The notes: generated by a model not told the origin, from the sequence alone. A stretch of DNA of 25,454 bases from Lindgomyces ingoldianus (GCF_010093535.1 NW_022985176.1:330986-356439); one strand, 5' to 3'; shown: positions 10,017 to 19,729, counted from the stretch's first letter. Program-made: numbers and translations.

Positions 10017-10700
10017 TTTTAATAGGTTATAACTATAACAAACATTTAATAAAAATTTAGCTTAAGATAATAAGATTTTATTTATAATAAAAGCAGTTAA
10101 TAGCTTAAAATCTAAATAATAATAAAAAAGATGTATATTAAGCCCCACCTTATATAATAAGTAGTATAAAAAGTATCTTGTTTTTTATCTTATTATATAA
10201 AAACATAGACATTGCAATTTAGAATGCTGAGAAAAATAATAAAAATAGCTAGAAGCAGCATAGCGCTAATAGCTGCAAAAGATGCATCTAGGTTTTTCCT
10301 GCTGCTTCTAACCTAAACATATAAGCAGCTCTAGAAGTTGTAGCGTATACTATAAGTTACTCTCTTTATTATATAATAAGCTAATAATTTTAGATCTAGC
10401 AGAAATAAGTTCTCTTTGCACTTTTTAGCAGAGCTTGCTCTGCTTATTATATTCGGGTTTGCAGAACGAAAAGTTGAGTAGAATCTCCTCTTTTAGACGC
10501 GCTAGTTAGTCAGAATTTCTTTAGATAAACCCTAGTAACGCTATTTCTCTGTCACCTTATGTATTTCTTGCATTCTTTTTTAAAAAAAAATGTATACCTA
10601 ATATAGGTGCACCTTTCTGTTAATTTGCATGCAGTTTGCTCTTGCATGCGTTGTGTAAAACATGTTTAAATTATAGTTAGTTGTGTCTGTTCCACCTCTC
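10017..10700. other. AT-rich relic sequence, no gene
   Basis: Begins with the TTTTA target duplication. It contains several perfect short inverted repeats: TAGAAGCAGCA at 10250-10260 against TGCTGCTTCTA at 10300-10310, and AGCAGAGC TT GCTCTGCT at 10427-10444. No reading frame of note. It is probably older transposon sequence into which gypsy copy 1 inserted. Confidence 0.5.
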
Positions 10701-10701
10701 T

Positions 10702-10789
10702 AGCCACATCGGTGGGTCGGGGATTGGCATCAGCCACATTAGTGTGTCGGGGATTGGCATCAGCCGCATTGGTGTGTCGGGGATTGGCA
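10702..10789. repeat. 30-bp tandem repeat, three units
   Basis: Units at 10702-10731, 10732-10761 and 10762-10789 share GTCGGGGATTGGCATCAGCC with few changes. It is GC-rich inside AT-rich sequence. The period is a multiple of three and the plus frame reads a decapeptide repeat (SGIGISHI type), but no longer ORF contains it. It lies about 110 bp beyond the stop of the pogo-like relic, so it may be a subterminal repeat of that transposon. Confidence 0.85.
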
Positions 10790-10901
10790 GTTGCTCACAC
10801 ACCTGAGTTGCTTACTTTTGCTAAGACCACACCACAACAAACTTTATTATAGCCTATAACAACCCGCTCTAGCACTATAGAGTAGAGTACAGCTTAGAAT
10901 A

Positions 10902-11190
10902 TTATTTAGATACTACTTCTAATTCTTGCTTACACGTTTGCGCGCTATGCCTAGTCTAATTGCACTGTCTGCAGCGCCTTTAGGATTGCTTACCTACTTT
11001 AGCTTACACTTGCTTCTTTACCTTCTTCCTATCACTACGCGCCCTAACCTCCTTTAGAGTTGTTAAGCGCAGGCCTTTCTAAATGTAGCTGCCTTATTAG
11101 CTGCTTAAAGCTTAGTAATTTCCTATTACGCTAACACTAGCTTATGTATAATTATTACTACCCTTTTTAAGGCTTTTTTTCTAGAGATAT
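10902..11190 (-). pseudogene. C-terminal relic of a pogo/Fot1-like transposase
   Basis: Reading the minus strand from about 11190, the sequence gives KALKRVVIIIHKLVLA, then AANKAATFRKA, and after a frame change ARSDRKKVKKQV, RRCRQCN and HSAQTCKQELEVVSK, ending with TAA at 10902-10904. The end forms a zinc knuckle C-x2-C-x4-H-x4-C (10973 to 10932). This basic region plus zinc knuckle is how many fungal pogo-family (DDE_1) transposases end. Three stops replace residues in the tail and the frame is broken, in keeping with RIP plus small indels. The catalytic part is absent; a tandem repeat begins about 70 bp further on. Assignment rests on recalled family sequence and not on an alignment. Confidence 0.7.
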
Positions 11191-11260
11191 TACCCTTCTA
11201 TAACCCTCTCTATACGTAGAGCTACTTGTAACACAACTAATATCTACTAGGGATTGCTGC

Positions 11261-11416
11261 CTGCTGTAACCTACTGTAGTTTGCTGTAACCTACTGTAGT
11301 TTGCTGCAATTTGCTATAGTTTGCTGTAGTTTGCTGCAATTTGCTGTCGTTTGCTGCAATTTGCTGTAGTTTGCTGCAATTTGCTGTAGTTTGCTACAAT
11401 TTGCTGTAATTTACTT
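11261..11416. repeat. 10-bp tandem repeat (TTTGCTGTAG / TTTGCTGCAA)
   Basis: About 15 consecutive units of exactly 10 bp, most of them alternating TTTGCTGTAG and TTTGCTGCAA types, so much of the array also has a 20-bp period. The CpA in TGCAAT is kept in most alternate units, while the sister units carry TGTAGT. It sits between the pogo relic and the GC-richer island. Confidence 0.9.
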
Positions 11417-11439
11417 TATGCATTTCTTAACACTAGTAG

Positions 11440-12345
11440 GTAATCTTGTAACGATTCTCACGAATCGTTCCATCTCGGGTCGCTCGGATCCTATCCGAAG
11501 GGTCCCCGTATCGGCCCCGACCATGACTCGACCCAGTCCCCCGCAGTTACCCCTATTCCCTCATGTATTTAGTCGCACCTCGCCCCTGTAGCTAGCTCAG
11601 TAGTTTTCTGATATCCTTTTATACAAGGCCTATAGGTGTCAATGGCATTCCCAGGTTCAGAGTCCCCACGCACTCCCATATGCCTCTAAGTGGATTCCCA
11701 CCGCATTGTTACAATCCTTACTCCGGCGAAGTGTTATTTTCGGGAGTACGTCGGCCTAAAATGCTTTAGCGGAGGGGAAGAACTTAGCTAGATCGAGTGT
11801 ACAGTTCGTCGAGCAGAGTGCGGGATAGGAGGGAGTAGAGAAGGCAGGCTTGTGGTTTGACCCAGCGGCTGTATGGGGAGCTGGTAAACCTGATCCGTAA
11901 GGATAGGAATGGAGGTATATATGGTGCAAGATATACAAGTCAGCGGAGTCCTTTGCGTAAAGGTTTCAACGCTTCTCAGTTTATAAGTAGGGGTAAGTAA
12001 TAAACTAAACGGTAATCACGGCCTTCTAACTATGGTCGTGATCAAGACTATATACATGGGTTTGCATGCTCTGCATGCTTGCATGCTCGTTTCCATAGAG
12101 CCTGCACAGCCTGCAAGCCTGCAAGCCTGCATAGCTTATTGGATGATGCATTCCGCTAGGCTTTTGTCTAAAATCCGAAGCCATTCCTCATCTGTCCTGT
12201 CACGTGATTCGCTTAACACGGGGTTAAGCGTTGTCCATCCGACGTCGTTCAGGCTGTGAGCGACAGCCTGTTGGCATATTACGGTCTGACCGTTGGCCGT
12301 AACACGCATTTGGACCCATTGTCTTGCCTGCGCTGTTATATTATA
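11440..12345. other. GC-richer island within the AT-rich block
   Basis: About 900 bp with near-normal composition and many intact CpG and CpA sites (for example CTCGGGTCGCTCGGATCC at 11474-11491), between heavily mutated repeats. It contains AACGATTC-TCAC-GAATCGTT (11450-11469), TCGGAT-CCT-ATCCGA (11484-11498), three GCATGC palindromes around 12065-12089, and AGCCTGCA direct repeats at about 12099-12130. Being single-copy would explain escape from RIP. Short ORFs here (11391-11591 plus, 11756-11938 minus) show no known domain. Confidence 0.55.
12136..12345 (-). pseudogene. Unidentified coding-like relic
   Basis: Open for 69 codons on the minus strand, ending TAA at 12136-12138. It reads like real protein, including QMRVTANGQTVICQQAVAH and DRTDEEWLRILDKSLAECII, and uses ordinary codons unlike the surrounding sequence. 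A stop and AT-rich sequence lie just upstream at 12346-12348, so only a C-terminal end is left. The family is not recognised. It could be the end of a DNA transposon protein or of a former host gene. Confidence 0.35.
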
Positions 12346-12646
12346 TTAGAAAACTTGCTTTTGCTAGTAACAGCCTTATTAATAATATTGCATTAATTGT
12401 TTATTTAACTATATCTAACTCTAAGAAGCGTTTAATTTAGTTTAGAGCGCAGTTCTTACACACTGTTACATTAAATTATTTAGTTATAACAGACAGGATT
12501 CTAGAGACCTTCTATTAACTAAAGCCTTTAAGTTTAGAACTTCCTATCCCCTGCAATTAGGATTGCCTGTAGAAAAGTTACAAGGAGTGCGCTAAGGTAG
12601 AAACCTAGAGACTACTAATAACCTATTAGAATTAAAGACAACTACT
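12346..12646. other. AT-rich sequence before gypsy copy 2
   Basis: No gene. It ends with CTACT (12642-12646), the 5' target duplication of copy 2. It may be continuous with 18311 onward, before that insertion, as part of an older element. Confidence 0.45.
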
Positions 12647-12964
12647 TGTCACGGTATCCTCCCCGGATCCCAGACATAACTGTATTAGACGCGTACTAGA
12701 GTATTATTAGTGCACGTCTAACATAAACACAACACAACACAGACATAAACTTAAGCATAAACTGCCTTAACACTAACTAAACCTAGAATAGGCTTAATTT
12801 ATACCTAAAGCACTTAGACTTCTAAGCTAAGTATTTAATTACTAATTTTTTTTTAAACCTTCTTATTTCTTACATAATGTCTTATACCTACTATAATACC
12901 TTACATAGTAATTAAACTAGACCTCTATAAAGCTTTATAACCTTACTTGTGCATAATTATAACA
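12647..12964 (+). repeat. 5' LTR of gypsy copy 2
   Basis: 318 bp. Its first 50 bp keep CACGGTATCC, CCCCGGATCCCAG and GACGCGTAC. Its end is degraded to GTGCATAATTATAACA. Confidence 0.95.
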
Positions 12965-12976
12965 TTATGTTGTATT
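12965..12976 (+). promoter_or_regulatory. Putative self-priming primer-binding site, copy 2
   Basis: TTATGTTGTATT directly follows the LTR. It is complementary to the LTR segment AACACAACACAA (12726-12737) except at two G-to-A positions. The copies differ at two sites, each explained by one RIP-type change in one copy. Confidence 0.5.
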
Positions 12977-13049
12977 AAAACTTTAGCTAAGAATAGCCTC
13001 TAAATCTAATCTAATAAGCTTAGTACTTACACAACTCTAAGCTATTAAA

Positions 13050-16000
13050 GTAAGCTAAGAAGCCTTCTAAAAAGCACTTACTTTATAAAAAAGCTACTAT
13101 GTTATAAGCTTTAAAGCTTTTTAAAAGAACTTTAAAAAACAGCTTTATGTTATTAAGCAGTTTATTTCTGCCTTAACTTCTATTATAGTAGTAGGAACTA
13201 AGAACTTACTAGCCTTAAAGCCTACCTAAAAGTCTAGAGATAGCTTAACTTTTTTCTACCTAATACTGCCTACAACCTGTAACTTTTTTAACTTAGTAAT
13301 AAAATCTAACTAACTCTCTAATCCCCTACTGTTTAACAGAAAACAAAAAGACCTACTTTTTTTCTTACATAAGCTCTAATATAAACTTAAAGAAAATATA
13401 GACTAATTCTTCTCTAAACACTTTTAGTTACTATATGCCTACTTTTAACTTAACTATAACATAACAGCTTTAATTAACTTACTAATAAATAAAAATATTA
13501 TTAACTTAAATTAATTTATAGTGTTTCTATAAGTAACTTATAAAAACTTAAATAAAAAGTTAATAGCTCTAAGTTACTTAAACACTTTATAATAAAAAAA
13601 AAAAAGCTTTACTTTACACTTTACTAAGTTCTACTAACTTGCATTTAATATAGGCCTAAATAAGATAGGTCTAATTATAGCCTTATATAACTCCCTCTTA
13701 ACTAAACTGTAACATGCTATAGTAGAAGAACCCCTTCTAAACAACCTTAACACGTATGCAAACCTAATTACTACTTACAATAATAACATAAGGTTCCTCT
13801 CTATACAAGCTCTAATACACCTCTAAACTAGCGCAGTTGTAAATAAAGACTCTAACATAATAAAAATTAATTTAAATTATGCTCTAGTTAGTTCTAAAAA
13901 GTGTAAAAATTATAAAAAAAAAGTTAATGCTTTAAGTGTAGTAAGTATAGTTATATTTTTTAAAACTACTTTATTTCTCTTTTTTAAGTCTGCGTAAGTA
14001 GCGCTGCTAGCACTTATTAAAGATTCTTACTGTTTTAATCTTATTTTTATAAGAGCTTTAACTTATATTTAAGCTCTAATTACTTTTACTACTTTTAACA
14101 TAGCTGCAGCTATAGCAGTAGAAGCCTATAAAAAGGCTTATTCTAGGGCTAAGTTGCCCTCTAGGACTAATTTAACACTAGATCTCTGCTAACTTATAGG
14201 CTAAGTCCCCTACTAATAACTAAAAGTACTAAGTTAATATTTCTATATATTTATAATAAAAAACTATATTAGCTTTAATATAAGCTCTTATTAACTTAGA
14301 AGTAAATAGCATAGGTTATATTAATAAAAAACTAGTGTGTAAACTAAATCTTTAATTAATACTACTTACTTAAATAATTTACCTAACTAGATTTAATAAA
14401 AAATAACTTAAAAAAAGTTTTATTTTTTATACTATAACTATTATAATTACCTACTAACACTATAAGGAGCAGATTAAGCTCTATGTAATAAACATAAGAT
14501 GTTATAACCTAATTCTAGGACAACTATAGCTATATTAGCATAAGGTTACCTTTAATTACTAAAAGTAAGTTCTAAACTTTAACTCTTTTTAATGCTAAAA
14601 TATATGCTTATGCTTACACCTAAACAGCACTTAAATAGCACTTAATATAAAAAGTTTTTAGACCTACTTTTTAATAACTTAAAAAAAAACTACCTAAGTA
14701 AGGCTAATAAGCTAGGCCTTTTACTAAGATAGGCTATATAAAATAATTTAATAACTACTTAAACCTAAAGAAAAAAAAGCCTTTAAAGAACCTTTACTTA
14801 CTTAATTTAGATATAAACTAGGACTTAAACAGTAAATAGACATCTACTACATAGAACCTGCTCTATTTATAACTTTAGCTTAATAACTAGATTATAAAAT
14901 CTACGCAGTTATAATTTCTAATATAGACTAAGCTTTAGCTTTCTAAAAACACACTAACCTAAGAATAATAGTCTTTTAAGACTACTATAACTTGTTACAT
15001 GTCTTTTTTTAAGATAAGTCTAATAAGCTTTTAATATAACATCTATATAATTACTAAATAACTTTTAAGCCTAGTAAATAACCTAGTTATAGGCTACTAT
15101 ATAAGATGTTACTAAACAAATTAAAAGTGCTTTAAAAATACCTTAATAAGAACCTAAAAAAAGAGTTTATTTAAGCTAGCTTCTTACTAGTAGTGTTACT
15201 TATACTATTTATAAAAAAACTTAGAGGTAGGCTTTAATTCTATGTTAACTACTAAAAACTAAATACTATTACTATTAAAAACTAATACTTAATTTTCTTT
15301 TTATAGAAAACCTTAAGCTAACTAAGTAAAGCAAAGTATTTTATAAAGTTAGATATTATTACTGCCTTTAATAAGCTAAAAATAGTAAAAGGTAATAAGT
15401 AGCTAATAGTGTTTTAGACCTAATATAGACTATTTAAGTACCTAGTAATGCCCTTTAGCTTAGCTAACACGCCTAGTACTTTTTAACATTTTATAAATAA
15501 CTTACTCTAACCCTACCTAAACATGTTCTGCACTGCGTATATTAACAATATTCTAATTTATAGTAATAGCCTTTTAGAGCATAAACAGTATGTACGCTTA
15601 GTGCTAAAGGCTATAGAAGAAGTAGGTTTGTAACTTAACATAGATAAATGCAAGTTCTACTAATTAAAGGTTATGTATTTAAGATATGTAATCTTTATAA
15701 ATAGTATCTAAATAGACTTTATTAAGGTTTAGACTATACTAGATTAGTAATACCTAAAGGACATAAAGAATATTTAAGCCTTTATAAAATTTACTAACTT
15801 TTACTAATAATTTATTAATAACTTTTTGCAGCTAGTAAGCCCTATAATTATACTTACTAAGAAAAAGGTTTAATTTAACTTTAACTTAAATTACTAATAG
15901 TTCTTTAACTAGCTAAAAAAAGCCTTTACTAAAGCTCTAATACTCTACTACTTTAACTTTAAACTACTAATACTTATAAAAGCTAATGCCTTAGACTACA

Positions 16001-17961
16001 TAGTAGCAAAAGTTCTCTTCTAGACTAAGCTAGACAGAACTATTAGGCCTATTGCATACTTTTTAAAAAGAATAAGTTCTGTAGAAGGTAATTATAAGAT
16101 CTATAATAAAAAATTACTTACTATAGTACACTGCTTTAAATAATAGTAACCTAAACTAGAAAGTGTAGCGCATCTAATATAGGTCTTATCTAACTATAAA
16201 AACTTATAGTACTTTGTAACTATAAAATAACTTAGCTACTAATAAGCCTATTAGTTTAAATACCTATTTTATTTTAATTTTAAGATTACTTATTATCTTA
16301 GTTAAAATAAAAAGAAACTAGATGCTTTTATAAAGTAATCCTAAAACATCTCTGCTTAAAAAGAAGTGTAAAAGGCTTAATACTAAACTTTACTTTAACT
16401 TAAGCTATTTTTAAACCTTAACTTAAACAAAACAGATTAGATAATTAATTAAATTATTACTAATAAATATCTAAATAATAAATTTATCTAAGAAACTTTA
16501 GACCTGCTTTAAAACAGCGCTAGTTAGTTAAAAAAGGTAATATTAGCTAACTATAAAAACTAAAATAGTAAGCTGTATTACTATAACTAACTTATAATCT
16601 TTAATTTTAATAAACTAAGAATTAAACTACTCTAAATTATACACAACTTGCCTGTTAGAAGACGCCTAGGTAGAGGAAAGACTCTTAACCTACTATAGAG
16701 AGAGTACTACTAGCCCCGCATGTTCTATACTATACGCTAATATGTATTATGTTGCTATACTTACTGTAAAGTAAAGGCCTTTTAAGAAAGGTATAATAGC
16801 CTACATAAACTACTCCTAATCCTTAAATAAGCTTAAAAAGATATATTAATTAATTTTATTATAAACTTACCTTTATCTAAAAAGTACATAAATATTATAG
16901 TAGTTATTAATTACTTAACTAAGTATTAACACTTAATACTATGTTCCTCTATAACTGCCCTTAATATAGCCTAGTTATTCTACTAATATGTATAAGTTTA
17001 CTATAGCCTGCCTAACACAATTATATTAGACAGAGGTACATAGTTTGTCTTAGCCTTTTAAAACAAACTTTATAAATAGCTCTAAATTATTCTCTATCTA
17101 TTTATAGCTTTTTACTTAGAGACTAATAGCTAGACTAAGAACATAAACACTATAATAAAATAAGTCCTATAAGTGTACATAAACTACTAGTAAGATAACT
17201 AGGTAAAATAGTTAGCTATAGCATAGTTTAAAGCTAATAACATAACATTTAAATTAATGCAAGTATCCCTATTCTTAGCAAACTATAGATACTACCTTTA
17301 AATAAGATTTAAACTACTTTTAAATACCCTCTAACTAACTTATTAATCTATATAAGTAATAGATGTAAATAGACTTATTAATAAGATCTAAAATATATCT
17401 AAATACATTTATAAAAAGCTTACATAGGCTTAAGCTCTTTAACAAGAGTACGTAAACTAATTCTAAACCTCTGCCTCTACGTATGCAGCTAGTAAGAAGG
17501 TCTAGCTAGACACTAGAAATATTTAAATTAACTAATAATTAAAGAAACTTAATTAGAAGAACCTTAGCCTCTTTATAGTAGCCTATATAGTCTTATTACA
17601 CACTTACTAATTAATTCTACCTAACAGCATAAAGATACACCCTATGTTCTATGTATTATTGCTGTGCTAAGTAGCCTCTAAATCTAACTATCTACCTAAA
17701 CAGCTAAACCTACTACTTAAACCTACTATTATAAATAATAAACTAGAATATATTATAAAAGACATTAAATAAATCTAGTTTAATAAAAAAAAATATATTT
17801 ATAAATACTTTATAAAATAAACTAGATACAACAAACTGTTGTAGGAACCTATAAAAGCCCTATAAGAGAACTCTGCAGTAACCTAATTCTACGCCTAATA
17901 CCTATCTAAACTAAACCTGTACCCTAACAAAGACAACCTAATGCTAGAACTACTAATGTAA
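13050..17961 (+). pseudogene. Degenerate gag-pol of gypsy copy 2
   Basis: The start is approximate. Protease region at 14293, RT start LDIITAFNK at 15346, RT active site YINNI at 15538-15552, integrase HHCC finger from 16642, chromodomain-like tail near 17790, and final TAA at 17959-17961. Protease, RT, integrase and the terminal stop are all in the same frame, so this copy preserves the original single pol frame apart from nonsense codons. The two RT aspartates read Asn and the integrase Glu reads Lys (TKNIN), as in copy 1. The chromodomain Trp is TAA here but TAG in copy 1, both derivable from TGG. Confidence 0.9.
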
Positions 17962-17975
17962 AGAATTCCCTTCCT

Positions 17976-17989
17976 AATAAGGGGGGGGG
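17976..17989 (+). promoter_or_regulatory. Polypurine tract, gypsy copy 2
   Basis: AATAA plus nine G residues, then TAC and the 3' LTR, identical to copy 1. Confidence 0.85.
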
Positions 17990-17992
17990 TAC

Positions 17993-18310
17993 TGTTATAG
18001 TATCCTCCCTAGATCCTAGACATAACTGTATTAAACGTGTACTAGAGTATTATTAGTGCATGTCTAACATAAACATAACATAACATAGACATAAACTTAA
18101 GTATAAACTGCCTTAACACTAACTAAACTTAAAATAGGCTTAATTTATACTTAAAGCGCTTAGACTTCTAAGCTAAGTATTTAATTACTAATTTTCTTCT
18201 AAACCTTTCTGTTCCTTACACAACGTCTTGTACCTACTATAATACCTCACGTAGTAATTAAACTAGACCTCCGTGAAGCTCTATAACCTTACTCGTGCAC
18301 AATTGTGACA
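17993..18310 (+). repeat. 3' LTR of gypsy copy 2
   Basis: 318 bp. It starts TGTTATAGTATCC, the most altered of the four LTR starts, but ends CTCGTGCACAATTGTGACA, identical to the end of the copy 1 3' LTR. Confidence 0.95.
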
Positions 18311-18388
18311 CTACTAATGCCTAACCTTTAACTACTTTTAGACCTTAGTACAAAATTAGCAACACACTCTAGCTGCAGCTAAGGCAAG

Positions 18389-18831
18389 ATGCCCGCTACT
18401 AGAGCTAAACAACTACTAACTTTAACAGCTAAACCCCTTTTTATAGAACCTAAAGCTAAAAACCTACTAGATTTAGAGTTAAACCCTAGTAGCATAGCCC
18501 TTAAGAACTAAGTTACTTAATTAAGAGTATAAATTAAATAGCTAACTAGATGAAAAACTGTTAGTCCTAATTAACTTTTACTAACTACTAAATTACTCTT
18601 AATAATGCCTTAAATTACCCCTGCTACACTAATAGCAAGAGACCTTTTAGGCACTCTTAAGCTTTTTTAAAGCTACCTTACTAAACACATGCTTAAGATT
18701 AAGAACTTTATAGATAGTAAAGAACCTATGTTTAAATAATAGTAAGCCTTTATTATAAATAGTGTCCGTACGCAGCAGCAGCGTCGCGGCCTGGATACGA
18801 ACGATCGCGCACGAGCAGGATCACGTATCTA
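18389..18831 (+). pseudogene. Gag-like relic of an older retroelement, interrupted by copia insertion
   Basis: From ATG at 18389 the frame reads MPATRAKQLLTLTAKPLF, then NLLDLELNPSSIALKN, and after several RIP-type stops KIKNFIDSKEPMFK. The same frame continues into the GC-rich stretch as SVRTQQQRRGLDTNDRARAG and ends by about 18838. A charged, low-complexity N-terminus followed by a motif of the type F-x-D-x-x-x-P-x-F-K is usual for fungal LTR-element Gag proteins; that assignment is inference. The right boundary is either 18762 or 18831, depending on where the copia LTR begins. Confidence 0.4.
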
Positions 18832-18854
18832 TGTCACATAATGCTCGTGCGCGA
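18805..18854. repeat. Perfect 13-bp inverted repeat, 24-nt spacer
   Basis: TCGCGCACGAGCA (18805-18817) and TGCTCGTGCGCGA (18842-18854). GTGCGCGAAC recurs at 18848 and 18861. The CpG sites are intact although nearly all CpG has been lost around it. Confidence 0.85.
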
Positions 18855-18886
18855 ACCTCTGTGCGCGAACATCTAGATATCCCCCT

Positions 18887-18906
18887 TTTCCTCTGTACAG
18901 AGGAAA
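18887..18906. repeat. Perfect 20-bp palindrome
   Basis: TTTCCTCTGTACAGAGGAAA reads identically on both strands. It lies in the probable LTR, 10 bp before AATAAAAC, so it could fold in the RNA near the 3' end processing site. Confidence 0.85.
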
Positions 18907-19080
18907 GATAAAAGCAATAAAACTAGAAACATGTTACTCTTACTTTACCTACTTTATACACTGTGCACACTGTACACTACTTTTACTTTTGCTACTTAAG
19001 TGCTTATACTATAAGCAGCTAGCTATTAGAGCCTATTTAACACTAATTAGTAGTTAATTTAATTAACTGCAAATTAGCAA

Positions 19081-19725
19081 GAGTAATAACAGAGTACCTA
19101 CGCTTTATAAGGTACTTTGTTTTATTACCTATCTCCTAGAAAGAGTAACAACAGAGCACCTACGCCCTATAAGGTACTTTGTTTAGTTACCTATCCCTTA
19201 GGATAGCAGATTAATCCTTTGCATTATACAGTAAGCTCTGCTACTGTACAAAGTAAGGAGGAGATAGTATAAGACGCACACTAAAGCCACTAAAGCTGCA
19301 TAACCTAGCAGCTAGACAATAGCACATTAATCCTTTACATTATACAGTAAGCTCTGCTACTATACAAAGTAAGGAGGAGATAGTGCAAGGCGCACACTAA
19401 AGCTATTAAAGCTGCACAACCTAGCAGCTAGATAACAGCAGTACCTGCGCAATCTACTGCACAAGCAATTAACCCTACGCCCTATAAGGCACTTTATTTT
19501 GTTACCTACCTCTTAGGAAAAGTAATAATAAAGCACTTACACTCTATAAGGTACTTTATTTAGTTACTTATTTTTTAGAATAGTAGATTAATCCTTTACA
19601 TTATATAGCAAGCTCTACTACTGTATAAAGCAAAAAGGAGATAGTATAAGACGCACACTAAAGCTATTAAAGCTGCACAACCTAGCAGCTAGACAACAGC
19701 AGTACCTGCGCAATTTACTAGAAAA
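19081..19725 (+). repeat. Higher-order repeats in the copia leader
   Basis: Two modules alternate. Module A (about 60 bp, core CTATAAGGTACTTTGTT and ending TTACCTATC-CTTAGGA) is at 19081, 19143, 19472 (partial) and 19519. Module B (about 116 bp, ATTAATCCTTTRCATTATACAG to CCTAGCAGCTAGA) is at 19210, 19326 and 19585. CAGTACCTGCGCAAT follows B at 19438 and 19700. The order A-A-B-B-link-A-A-B-link indicates duplication of a composite unit. It lies between the LTR and the gag region, where a packaging or dimerisation signal would be expected, but that role is inference. Confidence 0.8.
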
Positions 19726-19729
19726 GTAA

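Larger units (their letters stand above)
12647..18310 (+). mobile_element. Full-length Ty3/gypsy chromovirus-like LTR retrotransposon, copy 2 (mutated)
   Basis: The element is 5664 bp with 318-bp LTRs. CTACT flanks it at 12642-12646 and 18311-18315, a perfect 5-bp target duplication. It is colinear with copy 1 over its full length. Differences between the two are overwhelmingly C/T or G/A, with a few single-base length changes in A or T runs. Different target duplications show that the copies inserted independently and are not a segmental duplication. Confidence 0.96.
18763..18974 (+). repeat. Probable 5' LTR of the copia element
   Basis: Two possible starts: TGTCCGTACG at 18763 or TGTCACATAATG at 18832. 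The 13-bp inverted repeat that spans 18805-18854 argues for the earlier one, while the gag frame running to 18831 argues for the later. CCTTTTCCTCTGTACAGAGG at 18884-18903 and AATAAAAC at 18917-18924 are of the kind seen before the polyadenylation site of fungal copia LTRs. The end is estimated from CTGTGCACACTGTACA (18961-18976 region) and is uncertain. Confidence 0.45.

Noticed and set aside
10702..10789. Possible CRISPR-like array
   Set aside because: Units are directly adjacent with no spacers, and the context is fungal; it is a simple tandem repeat.
11391..11591. 66-codon plus-strand ORF ending in a Pro-rich tail
   Set aside because: It starts inside the 10-bp tandem repeat and has no recognisable domain or upstream signals.
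11585..11680. tRNA-like pieces (GTAGCTAGCTCAGTAG and GGTTCAGAGTCC)
   Set aside because: The B-box-like piece is one base too long, the spacing is off, and no cloverleaf with an acceptor stem can be drawn.
4355..18310. Segmental duplication as origin of the two gypsy copies
   Set aside because: Each copy has its own 5-bp target duplication (TTTTA, CTACT) and unrelated flanks, so these are independent insertions.
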